This document shows, one piece after another, positions 44,595 to 54,788 of a stretch of DNA of 64,000 nt. The DNA comes from Prostheceraeus crozeri. Lineage: Eukaryota > Platyhelminthes > Polycladida > Euryleptidae. The notes under the pieces are model-generated. The model worked only from the letters and a program-made list of their open reading frames with translations, had not been told where the DNA came from and did no database searches. The DNA is taken from NCBI GenBank assembly GCA_907163375.1, contig CAJQUW010015599.1:186001-250000 (forward strand). The letters run 5' to 3'. The position numbers were made by a program, and so were the translations under genes. Each line of letters starts with the position of its first letter. Within the stretch, counting starts at the first letter, position 1.

Positions 44595-47500
44595 CCCGGG
44601 ACGAGCAAACCGAATAATTTTGTTAGAATTTTGGTAGCTGTTTGCTAATTTTGTGAAAAATAGAAGTTTTGATAAATTCCTACTGTGTTTGCTAATTTTG
44701 TTAGAGGCCTACCAGTTTCCAAGCAAAATAATAAAATTATAAAAAACTTTTTAATTTTGTTAAATATTTATGAAATATTAGTCAAATTATCCTAAATGTC
44801 AGAAGAAAACATTAATTAAATACATGTTTTCAGATAGGATCTGATATGCATCCAAAACGCAGTGTGTTGTCAGGAGCATTAAATTTTTGATTGACAAGAA
44901 TCGATGAGAAATTGTCACAAAAGGCATTGATTCACTAATATCGCTCATTGAAGACCTGTGATTCGATGCTTGGTCAAATGAGCTTGAAAATAAGTTTCAG
45001 CACGAATGTAGCAATCAGATCTTGTGTTCGAAATTGTGTGTTTTGCTTCCATATTGCTTGTATGAATATTGTGTATTATCTTTGTGAAAACTACTCGATA
45101 TGTCATGATATGAGCCTTAAATCGAAGAAACAGTTTAAGTCGTGTGAAATTTCACCGACTCTGAGATCCTATCAAACTGTAGTAATCGCTTCGAACTTGC
45201 TCTAATCGTTCTCAGGAAACGATAGGAATTCCCGTGACGAGAATCCTATATTGGGTGCTATATTTAGAAGTCTGTATAAGGCGCTCAGAGAGTTGCTATC
45301 ATTTCCCAATGTTTCACGAGTGTGTCACGAGCATGTTGCACGAGTAATCAGTTTTCATGATTTTTTCTAAAGCATTACTTTATTCTAATGCATCCCAACC
45401 TCTGCAATTATCTAATTTATATTTCTGACCTAATCTGAGAAGGGATTATCATGTCTTCAAGATGGCGAGCCTCCTGACTTCGAACATTGCAAAGCATTTC
45501 TTCGCCGCGCTCCACGTCTGTCAGTCAGTTCACGGATTCCTCATGTAGTGTGTGAGTGTGATTCCGCTCGTCGAAGTGAAGACTGACGGCGCAGTTTTCT
45601 CTATTCATTGAAGATAATATGCATGTTGCCATCCTTTGTTTAAGATCATTAGCGTTGATATGAGTGTCCAGATGGAGTGTATATGGTGCGTCACTATTAT
45701 TCAGACATGTGAGTATAGCAAATAAATCGTATTTGTAAATCAGGTGTAAAAACAGATGACTTGAAAAAACATTCTAAGCCAACCATTCAAATTATGTCCT
45801 TCAATTACCAAATAAAAGGTACATACAGTTAAAGAATTAATCGTGTGATTCATCATGATAGGAGATGGGGACTTCGATCCTTGATGATGAGGCATATTTC
45901 CCAAAAATAGAGGTGGTGAATAAACATCAATTTCCTCCATTTAAAAAAATTGCAAGCGTTCTCCGGATTCTCGAATAGAATCCGCAGCGTATGCGGCTGC
46001 CTTCCAGTGGGTGTTTCATTCGGGAGCTGGTCGGTACGATGATAGTGTGGTCCCTCATCAAATCGTATCAAATCATAAGAAAGTAATAATTCCAATTTCT
46101 TGTTGTAAATAGTCCTACTGTGATCCAATTTCAATAATTCCTCTGAAATTCATCAGCATCGAGTATAGAGAGAGAATCCATATTCTATGGACAATCCCCA
46201 CCATGACAGCGCGCACCGCTTAGCAATGTGTACAGCAGTCGTCCCACGCGTCATTGAATCTACTGAAAATCTATTCTTGAGAGAGAAAGGGATACTAAAA
46301 AGTAGTCCACCAACGTGGCATTGAAACTGTCCAAGATACATGACTGAAGTGAAGTGGTCGTGCTAAACATCAGGATCACAGGGCTTCTTTGGGACCACAC
46401 TATTATCACTGTACCAGCTGATCGTATGGAAAAAGATTGAATCTTCTTTTAATTCGCTGATTGATACTGTCGATAATGTAGCTTGCGTGCACATCTAGAC
46501 CGTCGTTTGTCAGGCCTACATGCAGGGTTGGCATATTCTTTTAAATACAAATTTTTGTGGTTTTTCAAATAGGTCAAATGCTTCACTGTATAATTTGGAT
46601 TTGTGCAAGACATTTGAGGGTACTTTATTGTTACTGATTTCAGTTAATGGGGAAATTATTTGACATCAAATATCAAATCGGATTTTCTGCTTAGCCGGCA
46701 TATGTTGTCTACCGTGGGAAAATGTGTTGTGGATTAATTCGTGCTGTTGTAAATTATTGGGATGATAAAAGATACTAAGATAATAAAAAATATCACCTGA
46801 TTGATTCTTATAATAGAAGCTCGATCAAAACCTGTGTCATCTTACTATTTTTCAATTATGTTTTATTCTGTATGGCCTATTCCTTCTCTTATGTGCGTCA
46901 AACACATTCAATACTTTTTGCATCAAAAACTCTATTGTGCATTTCAGACCGCAATATCATTGTCTATCAAGGAGATATCATAAATGGGAACTGATTGAAA
47001 CTGACCAAACCAGCACAATTTATGGTAGAGGAACAATTACGACAGTACTGTAGGCTGACATCTGCTGATGAGGTGAGTCTTTAAATTATGTGATTCTTTG
47101 TCACTGCCTCCGAATGTTTTGGCTTTAGCAGCATTGAGTTTTTCTGTTGTTAATCCTTGGAGCACTTCGCAGCAGGATGACTTCGATCAACAATATATTC
47201 AATTAATATCAACGGTAAATTTCATCAATGTTTTGCTACGGCGTAGGTTAACTGTAATTTTATCAATAGAATGTGAGCGGTCTGCGAACCCACTTTATGC
47301 GTCAAGATCAAACCCACAAGTTTTATGATGTGTAAATTATACATGTTATAATTATAATGCAATATATTTACACATCGTTAAACTTATTTTCATCTTGACT
47401 CATTAGGTGGATTCGCAGGATGCTCACATTTTATTGATAAAACTACAGTTCATCTACGATATATGTTGTGGCAAAATATTGGGGCAATGTCTAGAAAACA

Positions 47501-47845
47501 TTCTAAAATGTTTTAAGATAACATTTTCATAATATTCTCATGTGTTGTCACTTGAACATATAACATTTTTTGGAATGTTTTTATAGCAAATTCACGACAT
47601 TTTCTGAACAGTTTTAGAATGTTTTTTTTGTTGGAAATTCACGTAAGAGTTGTGTAAGATAATATCAGAGAGAAATTTGAGACATTTTATTAGAATTTTA
47701 CCAAATAATTTGCTATTTGCTAAAAATTGGCAAATCATCAGCTATGTTAGATAAATATTTGATAAAATTTTAGTAGAAGTTTAGTAAATTGTTGTCAAGT
47801 ATTTGCCAAATATTTAACAAAAGCATCTGGTGTGTTCTTCCCGGG
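44595..47845. mobile_element. TA-targeting DNA transposon, 3.25 kb, no transposase seen
   Basis: Left end CCCGGGACGAGCAAACCGAA and, from 47845 on the other strand, CCCGGGAAGAACACACCAGA; matching continues with TTTTGTTA. TA on both sides (44593-44594, 47846-47847). Removing the element and one TA joins the two parts of the reverse transcriptase gene in frame, independent proof of the borders. Interior is AT-rich with many TTTGCTAATTTTGTTAG-like words near both ends. No transposase recognised; the ORFs at 45740-46341 show nothing I can name. Confidence 0.8.
47235..47465. repeat. Long inverted repeat inside the TA element
   Basis: ACTGTAATTTTATCAATAGA... (about 47250-47305) is complementary to about 47395-47455 (TATTGATAAAACTACAGT) over some 55-60 bases with mismatches; the loop has further TA-rich pairing. 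A separate foldback insertion or the element's own structure. Confidence 0.6.
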
Positions 47846-48599
47846 TATACATGGAGCAAGTACAGCAAGTGATGTATGTCTCGCAGCTGCAGAAAGCCGG
47901 AAACATAGAGGCAATGATGAGAGATGTGCTAGATTGGGATGGAGATGTGTCCCTGTTGCAGTCACAGCATACGGTGTCTGGGGTGGAGAGGCCACTGCAT
48001 TTCTTAAACAGCTTGGATGCACTATGGCAGTTCAAAGCAATGAAAAAGTTTCGGTTGTCCACCGTGAGATTCTTGACTGTCTGGGCATTAGTCTTGCCAA
48101 ATCTGTCGCAAGGGCAATACTTGCCCGCTCCACTCACATTGAGTAGACCTGACTTTTCCTAGATCGGCCATCTTCTTTTCACTTTTCTTTATTAGTTTCG
48201 TCTTAGTTTTGTCATTTGTTGATCAGGATCTTAGTATAGCATTCTTTTAGCATGCTCCCATAGGAAACATGTTTTGTTCAATATTTATATAATATGTACT
48301 GATAAATGTTATTCAAATAAATGTTAAATGGAAGCAAAAATCATAGAGATTATAGCACTGTGAAATATAAATCAAATTACTCCACGGGCGTGCAGTAATA
48401 TTTTCATTATTGCACTGGTTGAATTATAGATTTCTATATAGATATATGCGATTGAATTATATAAAACCCGCTCATTATTTCAGCTTAAGAGGTGAATGAG
48501 ATCATCTTCGTGATATCATTAACAATTAAAATTCAAATTGCAACTCATCAAATACCATAGAATTAGATTAGTCCTAATGGTCATGATATCGGTGAAAAA

Positions 48600-48756
48600 T
48601 AAAATTACTTACAGAAGTCGTGCAAAGATATCCATCTTTTGCTTTCTCGTCGATCAACATTCTATGCACGAGCCCTTCGGGCTCGTGCATAGATATGTTG
48701 ACCTCGAAGAAAGCAATAAAGATGGATATTTTGCACTAGTCGCGTAAATAACTATT
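48600..48756. repeat. Foldback element, copy 2, with perfect central palindrome
   Basis: Outer arms TGCAAAGATATCCATCTTT and its partner AAAGATGGATATTTTGCA; inner perfect hairpin CTATGCACGAGCCC (48662-48675), loop TTC, GGGCTCGTGCATAG (48679-48692). Same layout as 39694-39848 with different outer-arm bases, suggesting compensating change or a subfamily. Confidence 0.7.
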
Positions 48757-49780
48757 ACAAATCTGTCTCTGAGCCAATTGCGTTCCATTCCCAAATGCTT
48801 GTAGACTATTCCAACGTAGTGATATCTGTGATAGTTGACTGTTCATTCCGATTTCCATGATGTTGTAAATAGTCCCATTTCCATAGTTTAATAATGTTGA
48901 TATTTCTTTCATGCCCTGGATTTATACTTGTGCGTTTTAGTTCTATGGTATCATTCGATGACTGTGTTATCTTTGACATTTTTGAATTCTTAGATTAGTA
49001 TTCGTATCTACACAATCAATTTTGTCGTTGAACTAATTTCTCCGTATTTGTCACAAAGTTTCAAGAAACGGGTTTCTTGCAATTCAAAGAAGATCACTAC
49101 TTTTTTGTGAAATAAACATTTGGCGAATCTGCTGTTTTCGCAAAGGACAGATCCTAAAAAAATGCATTAGCAGGTGAAAGTTGCCCACAAATTTACTCAG
49201 CTTTATAGACAGCGGATGGTGACTTGAAACATTGTTCTAAAATTCGTGAACGAATAGTGCGACAAGATTCACTAAATTGGTAGCCACAGAGATTAAGCAA
49301 CATGTTCATCAACCATTAATGCTTTGCTGTGACAATCCATAACTTGATTCTTTGTAAAAGAATGAGTCGAAACGCAGGATTTTGTATTTTAATTCTTTCA
49401 TTAAGAAGAATCGTAATTAGTATTCTCTTTTTTTAGTTATTTCATAAGATTTGACGTCGATAGTTAAGTGATATTGTCGCTAAACTATCCAACGACACCC
49501 CTTTCCCTACATTACATTTGCATAGTGTGGTGATTTGTTCACAAATTTATATTTAATTGTTGAGTTTATTGATGTCATAACCTGAATTCCTTTAGTAGAA
49601 GATAGAACTCGTCGTTTCTCAAGGGAGACAAATCATTGTGTGTCTTTATTTGAATGAATCGTTCATTATAACTAGAGCCCGGAACTTCAGGCACTTAAAA
49701 ATAATAAAAAAGGCAGGCAAAAAGGCAGCTAAAGTACATGAAAAAGGCACTTAAAATCCAGAAAAAGGCATTTATTGAAT
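48757..49780. other. No gene seen
   Basis: AT-rich, no supported coding. Confidence 0.3.
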
Positions 49781-49788
49781 ACCGGTAA

Positions 49789-50100
49789 TTAATCAGAAAC
49801 ACGTCGATTGCATGCAATTATCAGAAGTTTTGACAGATTTTCAAAAGATAAAGACTGACGTCTGTCACTAAGAATATGATTTAGCTGCGAAAATGATCGT
49901 TCCACATCCACAGAAGTAAGAGGTGCGAATTTCATAGCCGATATCGCAGCAGGACTCATATCGATGACTGCATCCGCAGTTCCATTATGAACAGCAGAAA
50001 TTTTCTTCATCGAGTCTAAATCCGGATTTTTCGCTATGACATATTCAAATTTTGAACAAATAGCCTGACCTTTGGGTCCCGGTGTTTCCTTTAGTTTCAT
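49789..50100 (-). pseudogene. hAT transposase C-terminal fragment
   Basis: About 103 codons with the hAT dimerisation motif FAPLTSVDVERSFSQLNHIL and SDRRQSLSFENLSKLL, of the type in CGGBP1-related hAT transposases. The rest of the transposase is not visible. The start Met is in the middle of the protein, so this is a fragment. Confidence 0.7.
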
Positions 50101-50199
50101 GTGAAGGCTCTCTACTTTATTAAGCGTTGCTTCAAGTGTGACATTTTGCTTTTCCAGAGAAGCAATACGTTCAGGAAAATCCGAGTAATGGGAAAAAGA

Positions 50200-50705
50200 C
50201 CGTTCCAGGACACCATAAAATTCAAAAAAATAGTATCTTTAAAAATGACATAAATTCATGAATTTGAACCCTTTTTCAGGTTTTTAAGACCTAAATACAT
50301 GAATTTAGTCCATTCAAAAAGTACCATTTTTTCAAAAAATGGTATTTTTAAAAACGACATAAATTCATGAATTTGAATCCTTTTTCAGGTTATGAAGACC
50401 TAAATTCATAAATTTAGGCGTTTTTAAAAATACCCAATTTTTCAAAATCTCAAAATTTGAGAATTACAATTACTCCCAAAATCATGACCGTTCCAGGACA
50501 CCGAAAATCAGAAAAGTTAAGAATCTCAAATTTGAGAATTACAATTTTTACCTTGAAAATCATGTCCGTTCCAGGACACCGAAAATCATAAAAGTTGAGA
50601 ATCTCAAATTTGTGATTATGACATTTTTCATTGCTCAAATCATGACCGTTCCAGGACACCGAAAATCATAAAAGTTGAGAATTTCAAATTCATGAGTTTA
50701 GACGT
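50200..50705. repeat. Tandem repeats at the edge of element B
   Basis: Two arrays: about 50230-50430, repeats with AAATTCATGAATTTAG palindromes and CAGGTTTTTAAGACCTAAAT; and about 50450-50705, three to four copies of a unit of about 80 bases with GACCGTTCCAGGACACCGAA and TCTCAAATTTGAGA. A single copy of the second motif is at about 50205. They separate host-type DNA from the AT-rich element B and may be terminal repeats of it, but no partner end is in the window. Confidence 0.65.
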
Positions 50706-50871
50706 TTTCAGGTTTTTAAAATATGAGATAACTAAAGTTATGTGACTAAAAATATTTCTTTAAAAGTGGAAGAAACCGCAAGAATATATCCTTCAATAAC
50801 ATCTGAACGTAGTTCTACTACCCCCTCCCTTCTAACTTCTAGGGGTCCCTTAAGAAATTTTTTATTATAAA

Positions 50872-51318
50872 ATGAGCAGAATAAATGAGTTTTTTAAATT
50901 ATATGGAACGCAATCAACTACAAATTTTGATGTAAAGAAAATCGCAAATCAATTAGGAATAAAGAATTTTCTTGTTCTAATGAGAGACGAATTACAATTG
51001 ATCAAAAATAAGCCAACAATAACTATAAATTTCATAACAAATCTTCGCACAACAGATGAAAAAGGAGTACATTGGTCTGCATGTATCTTTAATAAAAATC
51101 AAGATAATTTCTATTTCGACTCTTATGGACTTCCACCTACAAATGAAGTCAAAAAATTACTTGGCATTGGAACTTATAAAACATTTCAAATTCAAAAACC
51201 GGGAACTACTTACTGTGGTCAATTATGTCTTTATGTTTTATTTAAATTACGAAAAGGAGTACCATTTCTTGATATTATGTTAGAATTGAACAAGGGAATT
51301 TCATTCCCGAAACGTTAG
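50872..51318 (+). CDS. Adenovirus-type cysteine protease (element B)
   Basis: Intact 148-codon maturation protease of the adenain type. Triad: His in DEKGVHWSACIF (residue ~67), Asp in FYFDSYGLPP (~84), Cys in TTYCGQLCLYVLF (~124), the last being the typical YCGQL of arthropod-type Polinton proteases. The ATG follows TTTTTTATTATAAA, a start-proximal AT motif seen before many genes here. It is convergent with the integrase, stops 19 bases apart. Only weakly like the element A protease, so the two elements are from different lineages. Confidence 0.88.
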   Translation: MSRINEFFKLYGTQSTTNFDVKKIANQLGIKNFLVLMRDELQLIKNKPTITINFITNLRTTDEKGVHWSACIFNKNQDNFYFDSYGLPPTNEVKKLLGIGTYKTFQIQKPGTTYCGQLCLYVLFKLRKGVPFLDIMLELNKGISFPKR

Positions 51319-51336
51319 TTCCAATAATAATGATAA

Positions 51337-52629
51337 TTAAAAATCAGTTCGTTGTAATTCATTTTGATAAAATCGTCCTCTGATATCTTCATCATCTAAA
51401 TCTTTGATTTCGTAAGTAATCGGATAAGTTTGGTTTATTTTACAAACTTCAAATATCTCTTTCGTCCAGTATCCGACGAAGCCCTTTTCAAATTTATTCT
51501 TATACTTAAATATTCTAACTCTATCACCAATTTTAAATTTCGGGTTAAGTTTCTGCAAATTCAGATTACTCTCATTCGAATAATTATTCTCGAATATTTT
51601 CTTTCGGATTAAATCAGGGTCGTCAGAAGCATTCTTTGGGGTTTCTTCAATACCAGAATGAACTTTATTATTGTACTGCTCTACAATTACTGGTAATATC
51701 TTCAACCATTTCTGATTTCTTTGCTCAGTAAATTTCTTGAATAATTTATTTTTTAACGTCCGATTGAATCTTTCTATCACTACAGCTTTTCCTGCATTTT
51801 CAGTTGAATAAACAGTTTCAAATAGTGGCTGAACGTTTCGGTTATAAAATTCCGACCCTTTATCAACAAACAATTTTTTTGGCTTTCTACTAGTTTCTTT
51901 AAATATTTCTTCAAACGCATATTTAACTGATAGACCACTTTTATTTTTTAAAGGCTTCACCCAAGCGTATCGTGTATGTAAATCTATAACGGTCAATGCG
52001 TACTTAAACCCTCCTTCATTCGGCATATGAATAAGATCAGCACTCCAAATATCATCTTTATTAAATACTTTTACTTTCAATAAATATTTAGGCCTTCTAT
52101 ATTCTTTATGGATTTCAGACGCGTATGTTCGAGCGTTGCTCTCAGACAGCTTTGCTGACGTTTCATTTAAACCTTGACCGAATAATATTTTAGCTTGTAA
52201 AGCTTTCTTAACAAACATTCTTTCAATTTTTTCTCTAAATGTAGGATTTTGAATACTATCTAATTCTTGAATCATCTTCTTATCAGCTTCATGTCGAGAA
52301 CTTAGATGATGATTTCGATAAGCTAAATCATGCCTGTAAGCTGCGGCATCTACTCTATTTATTGGTTCTTCACCTGGTTTCGGATTATTATTCTCATCTA
52401 GTCTTATATCTAATCGAGTTCCTGGACCGGTATATGAGTGTCCAGGAAGATGTTTTTCTTTCGAATATTTACTCCAAATAAATCCAGGAAAGTTTTCTAA
52501 TGTTTTTTGTATGTCGTTACCTTCACAAATTTTACAATTTGAATTTTCATTTTTGTTTAATAGATAATTTAATAAATCTAAATTAGCAATTTTTAATTTA
52601 ATTAAATTTTCGGAATTTGTAGAATTCAT
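51337..52629 (-). CDS. Integrase with N-terminal phospholipase A2-like domain (element B)
   Basis: One intact 430-codon ORF joining two activities. Residues ~55-125 match the parvovirus VP1-type phospholipase A2 domain: HLPGHSYTGPGTRLDIRL (calcium loop YxGPG), PINRVDAAAYRHDLAYRNH (catalytic HD with downstream Tyr) and SRHEADKKMIQEL. In parvoviruses this domain opens endosomes. Residues ~190-345 are a DDE integrase core: DDIWSADLIHM, ALTVIDLHTRYAWVKPLK, KLFVDKGSEFYNRNVQPLF and AVVIERFNRTLKNKLF. A C-terminal SH3-like domain follows (KFKIGDRVRIFKYKNKFEKG, GYWTKEIFEVCKI). No chromodomain, unlike element A. The usual N-terminal zinc-binding region of Polinton integrases is not obvious; the PLA2 part is in its place. 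ATG preceded by a run of TTTTAAA. All key residues present. Confidence 0.85.
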   Translation of the reverse strand: MNSTNSENLIKLKIANLDLLNYLLNKNENSNCKICEGNDIQKTLENFPGFIWSKYSKEKHLPGHSYTGPGTRLDIRLDENNNPKPGEEPINRVDAAAYRHDLAYRNHHLSSRHEADKKMIQELDSIQNPTFREKIERMFVKKALQAKILFGQGLNETSAKLSESNARTYASEIHKEYRRPKYLLKVKVFNKDDIWSADLIHMPNEGGFKYALTVIDLHTRYAWVKPLKNKSGLSVKYAFEEIFKETSRKPKKLFVDKGSEFYNRNVQPLFETVYSTENAGKAVVIERFNRTLKNKLFKKFTEQRNQKWLKILPVIVEQYNNKVHSGIEETPKNASDDPDLIRKKIFENNYSNESNLNLQKLNPKFKIGDRVRIFKYKNKFEKGFVGYWTKEIFEVCKINQTYPITYEIKDLDDEDIRGRFYQNELQRTDF

Positions 52630-52671
52630 TTTAAAAGATAAAATAAATGTTTTACCTAAACGAACCTTGTT

Positions 52672-52703
52672 CAGAGGCTTTAGCCGATCGGACCAAAGGT
52701 CCT
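52672..52703 (-). terminator. Two hairpins just after the pX-like gene
   Basis: GGACCAAAGGTCC (52690-52702) and GGCTTTAGCC (52675-52684), GC-rich in a very AT-rich setting, directly past the stop of the - strand pX-like gene. Outer bases AACCT..CAG and CTGAGGTT can extend the first stem. Possibly a transcript-end signal; also part of a family of similar hairpins in this element. Confidence 0.45.
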
Positions 52704-52710
52704 GAGGTTA

Positions 52711-53193
52711 TTACCTTATCATACTAGGACTTAGATATATTCCAGAACCATCTTTAGTTTCTTTAATTTCAATTAAATCGTCAACATTGTGGAGAATATT
52801 TTTAAGAACTCGTTTTCCTTCATCAACTAATTTTAATTTACTAATGAAATTATCTACTATTCCTTCTACCCTAGCAACTTTTTCTAACTCTCTATTATGA
52901 CGTTTTTGTTCTTCTAATGCTGCCTTCTCTGATTTATTTTTATTTACTGCTTGGACAATACCAGCTGTCCCGCCTGCAACACTTCCTGCTGCTGCTATAC
53001 CTCCTATTATTGGAGGAATTAATGGGAGAATCCCGCCATTCTTTTCTTCTTGTAATTGAATATTCTCTATCATTGTTTTACTTATGTAATACTTCTTTTC
53101 ATTAATCGTAATAGTTTTAGGGGTATTTTTGTCAACAATATTACGTAATTTTAATTCAACAGTTTTATTATTATTACTTTTCGCTTGCGACAT
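52711..53193 (-). CDS. pX-like/membrane-active minor virion protein (element B)
   Basis: Intact 160-codon ORF. A hydrophobic Gly/Ala-rich stretch (NGGILPLIPPIIGGIAAAGS, VAGGTAGIVQAV) is followed by a charged helix (NKNKSEKAALEEQKRHNREL) and ends in GSGIYLSPS. That layout is usual for a small Polinton/adintovirus virion protein likened to adenovirus pX or to membrane-lytic peptides; NGGI and GSGI are possible protease sites. Role by analogy. ATG directly after TTTTTTTATTAAAA. Hairpins follow its stop codon. Confidence 0.65.
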   Translation of the reverse strand: MSQAKSNNNKTVELKLRNIVDKNTPKTITINEKKYYISKTMIENIQLQEEKNGGILPLIPPIIGGIAAAGSVAGGTAGIVQAVNKNKSEKAALEEQKRHNRELEKVARVEGIVDNFISKLKLVDEGKRVLKNILHNVDDLIEIKETKDGSGIYLSPSMIR

Positions 53194-53206
53194 TTTTAAT
53201 AAAAAA

Positions 53207-53310
53207 ATTTTAAGTTACCAAGAATTTTTAATCTATTCTAGTTATGAATAAATTTTAAGTTACCATAAATTTTTAATCTATTCTAGTTATGAAAAATTTT
53301 AAGTTATGAA
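53207..53310. repeat. 45-bp tandem repeat, two and a bit copies
   Basis: TTTTAAGTTACCA... and AATCTATTCTAGTTATGA recur with period 45 in the gap between the capsid gene end and the pX-like gene start, i.e. in the likely pX-like promoter. Confidence 0.75.
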
Positions 53311-53339
53311 AAAAAAATTAATTAATCGACGAAGTCTTG

Positions 53340-53349
53340 GGCTTTAGCC
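53340..53349 (-). terminator. Hairpin overlapping the capsid stop codon
   Basis: GGCTTTAGCC, identical to the hairpin at 52675-52684, overlaps the TAA at 53344-53346 of the major capsid gene. Confidence 0.4.
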
Positions 53350-54677
53350 TATCCTAGCCATCCTTCCATTAAGAATTTCAATAGAATATTTTACATCTTC
53401 TAGCAATAAACCATAAGCCATCAATGAAGTTGTGGAATCTTTCTTTTCAATATTAATTGTTACATCACAACCAGTCTTGATAATATCTTCAGATTGTGCA
53501 CTTAAATCGAAACAGAAAACAGGATATAAATGTCTCCAATCTCCAGGAGTTAATTGTGGTTCAACTCCAAATTCTATACAAAGATTTCGATAAGAATCAT
53601 ATCCTTCCATAAATTGATTATTGGTATCATCGAATCTTAATGGATCAATTGGATATCGGGTTTGATTTAATGAAACTTGTAAACTTCGAGTTGTATTAAT
53701 ATGAAAAAGATTATTGTTCTTATCAAAACTTGGAGAATTATTTCTTTGAAAAGTTAGTAATAAATATCTTGGAGTATTTGAAGTTCTAGTAAAATGCCAG
53801 TTAAATCTTTGTTCGGAGAAAGTTACCGAACTAGCAGTACGTTTTAGAAAATTTACTGGAATTGGTTTGCTAGTATTTAATCTTTTTGCAATAGCTGTTT
53901 CAATCTCTAAACTAGGAGTAATATGCTTAATCCACCATTCAAGTCTATCAATTTTTAAATATGCTTTTTTCCAGTCTTACCAAAAAAGATTAATTCATTA
54001 TTTGCTGTACGATGAATTATTAATTTAAATTTTAATTGATATGATATTTTATCATAATCTAAATATCCGAATAATGGAGACAATGACCAATTTACTGTCT
54101 GTTTACTTTTCTTGTTAAACTCACGTCTTTCTTTATATGCACTATTGTTTGTTTTATTTAAATGTTTTGCAATATTTTCTAAATCTTTCGCAATTCCTGC
54201 GGCATCTGTTCCAGCGTGAGTTAAATCATCTATAATTATACCATCATTAGTATCAGGAAACCAACCTTCGATTTCATACTTTTTATTATTTTCACCAATT
54301 GTTACAAATCTAAGCATTGTATCAATTACGCCTGGAGAATCACTTATTGTTTCTATATTTTGAGTTGCAACATCTAAGCGCATTTGTGTAAATAATCTTG
54401 GAAAGAAATTATTCTCTAGTGCAATATTATCGGTATCTGGTAATGGTGTTGTAAAATTGGCATCACTATACAAAGAATATTCACAGTGTAAAAATGAATC
54501 AGATAAATATAAATAACTCTGCTGATTATCAACTTCAAAAATTAAATCACCTCCAGTATTCACTCTACTGGAAGATCCGGGATTCATAGCAATTCTTATA
54601 TAGTCATTCTTTTTTTGATTGTAACTAACACCTGGTGGTTTATCTAATTCAAATTCATTTTCGATATGCGAAGACAT
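53344..54677 (-). pseudogene. Polinton major capsid protein, frame-broken (element B)
   Basis: Double jelly-roll capsid protein. The N-terminal piece from the Met at 54677 (MSSHIENEFELDKPP) to 53955 has GDLIFEVDNQQSYLYLSDSF, NNFFPRLFTQMRLDVATQNI (typical fold landmark) and WSLSPLFGYLDYDKISYQLK. The open frame reaches back to 54719 but the Met at 54677 follows the usual AT motif. A frame change near 53955 and another before 53610 lead to the C-terminal piece 53610-53344 (LTPGDWRHLYPVFCFDLSAQ). Middle part 53611-53954 is readable in another frame. About 445 codons in all. Breaks are in short A/T runs. Confidence 0.8.
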
Positions 54678-54788
54678 TTTTATAAAAAATAATTTGACTT
54701 TTTGTTTTTTCTCACACACAGAAAAAATTTTAATAAAAAAATTTTACTAAAAAAATTTTGCTAAAATAATTTTACTAAAAAATATATT

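Larger units (their letters stand above)
41699..48146 (+). pseudogene. Reverse transcriptase with restriction-like endonuclease, split by a transposon
   Basis: Coding runs 41699-44594, is interrupted by a TA-flanked element, and resumes at 47848-48146. Order: Cys/His fingers (GNCPSCNGQIAMHQNGTLRR, ISCPVSACQEILAP, FICPCRRIVAES), reverse transcriptase with VILKIDMANAFNSVSRQCVL (motif A), ANGVQQGDPLGPLLFAL (motif B) and WYLDDGIL (active site; YLDD instead of the usual FADD), then a C-terminal zinc knuckle LTCLMCPDKQ...HGITC with RRHN, and a nuclease PD..D pair RPADILIPN / AAAIDITVVHP, the layout of R2-type restriction-like endonucleases. The 3' piece (AESRKHRGNDERCARLGWRC, PVAVTAYGVWGGEATAFLKQ) is the end of the same family. 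An in-frame TAA is at 41891-41893; the start at 41933 often called is GTG and not a real start. Confidence 0.78.

Noticed and set aside
45740..46341. Possible ankyrin repeats (TTAVHIA)
   Set aside because: One short motif only, pieces in different frames; not enough to call.
47814..48162. Three overlapping ORFs (two + frames, one -)
   Set aside because: Only the 47832-48146 + frame matches the reverse transcriptase C-terminus; the others are shadows.
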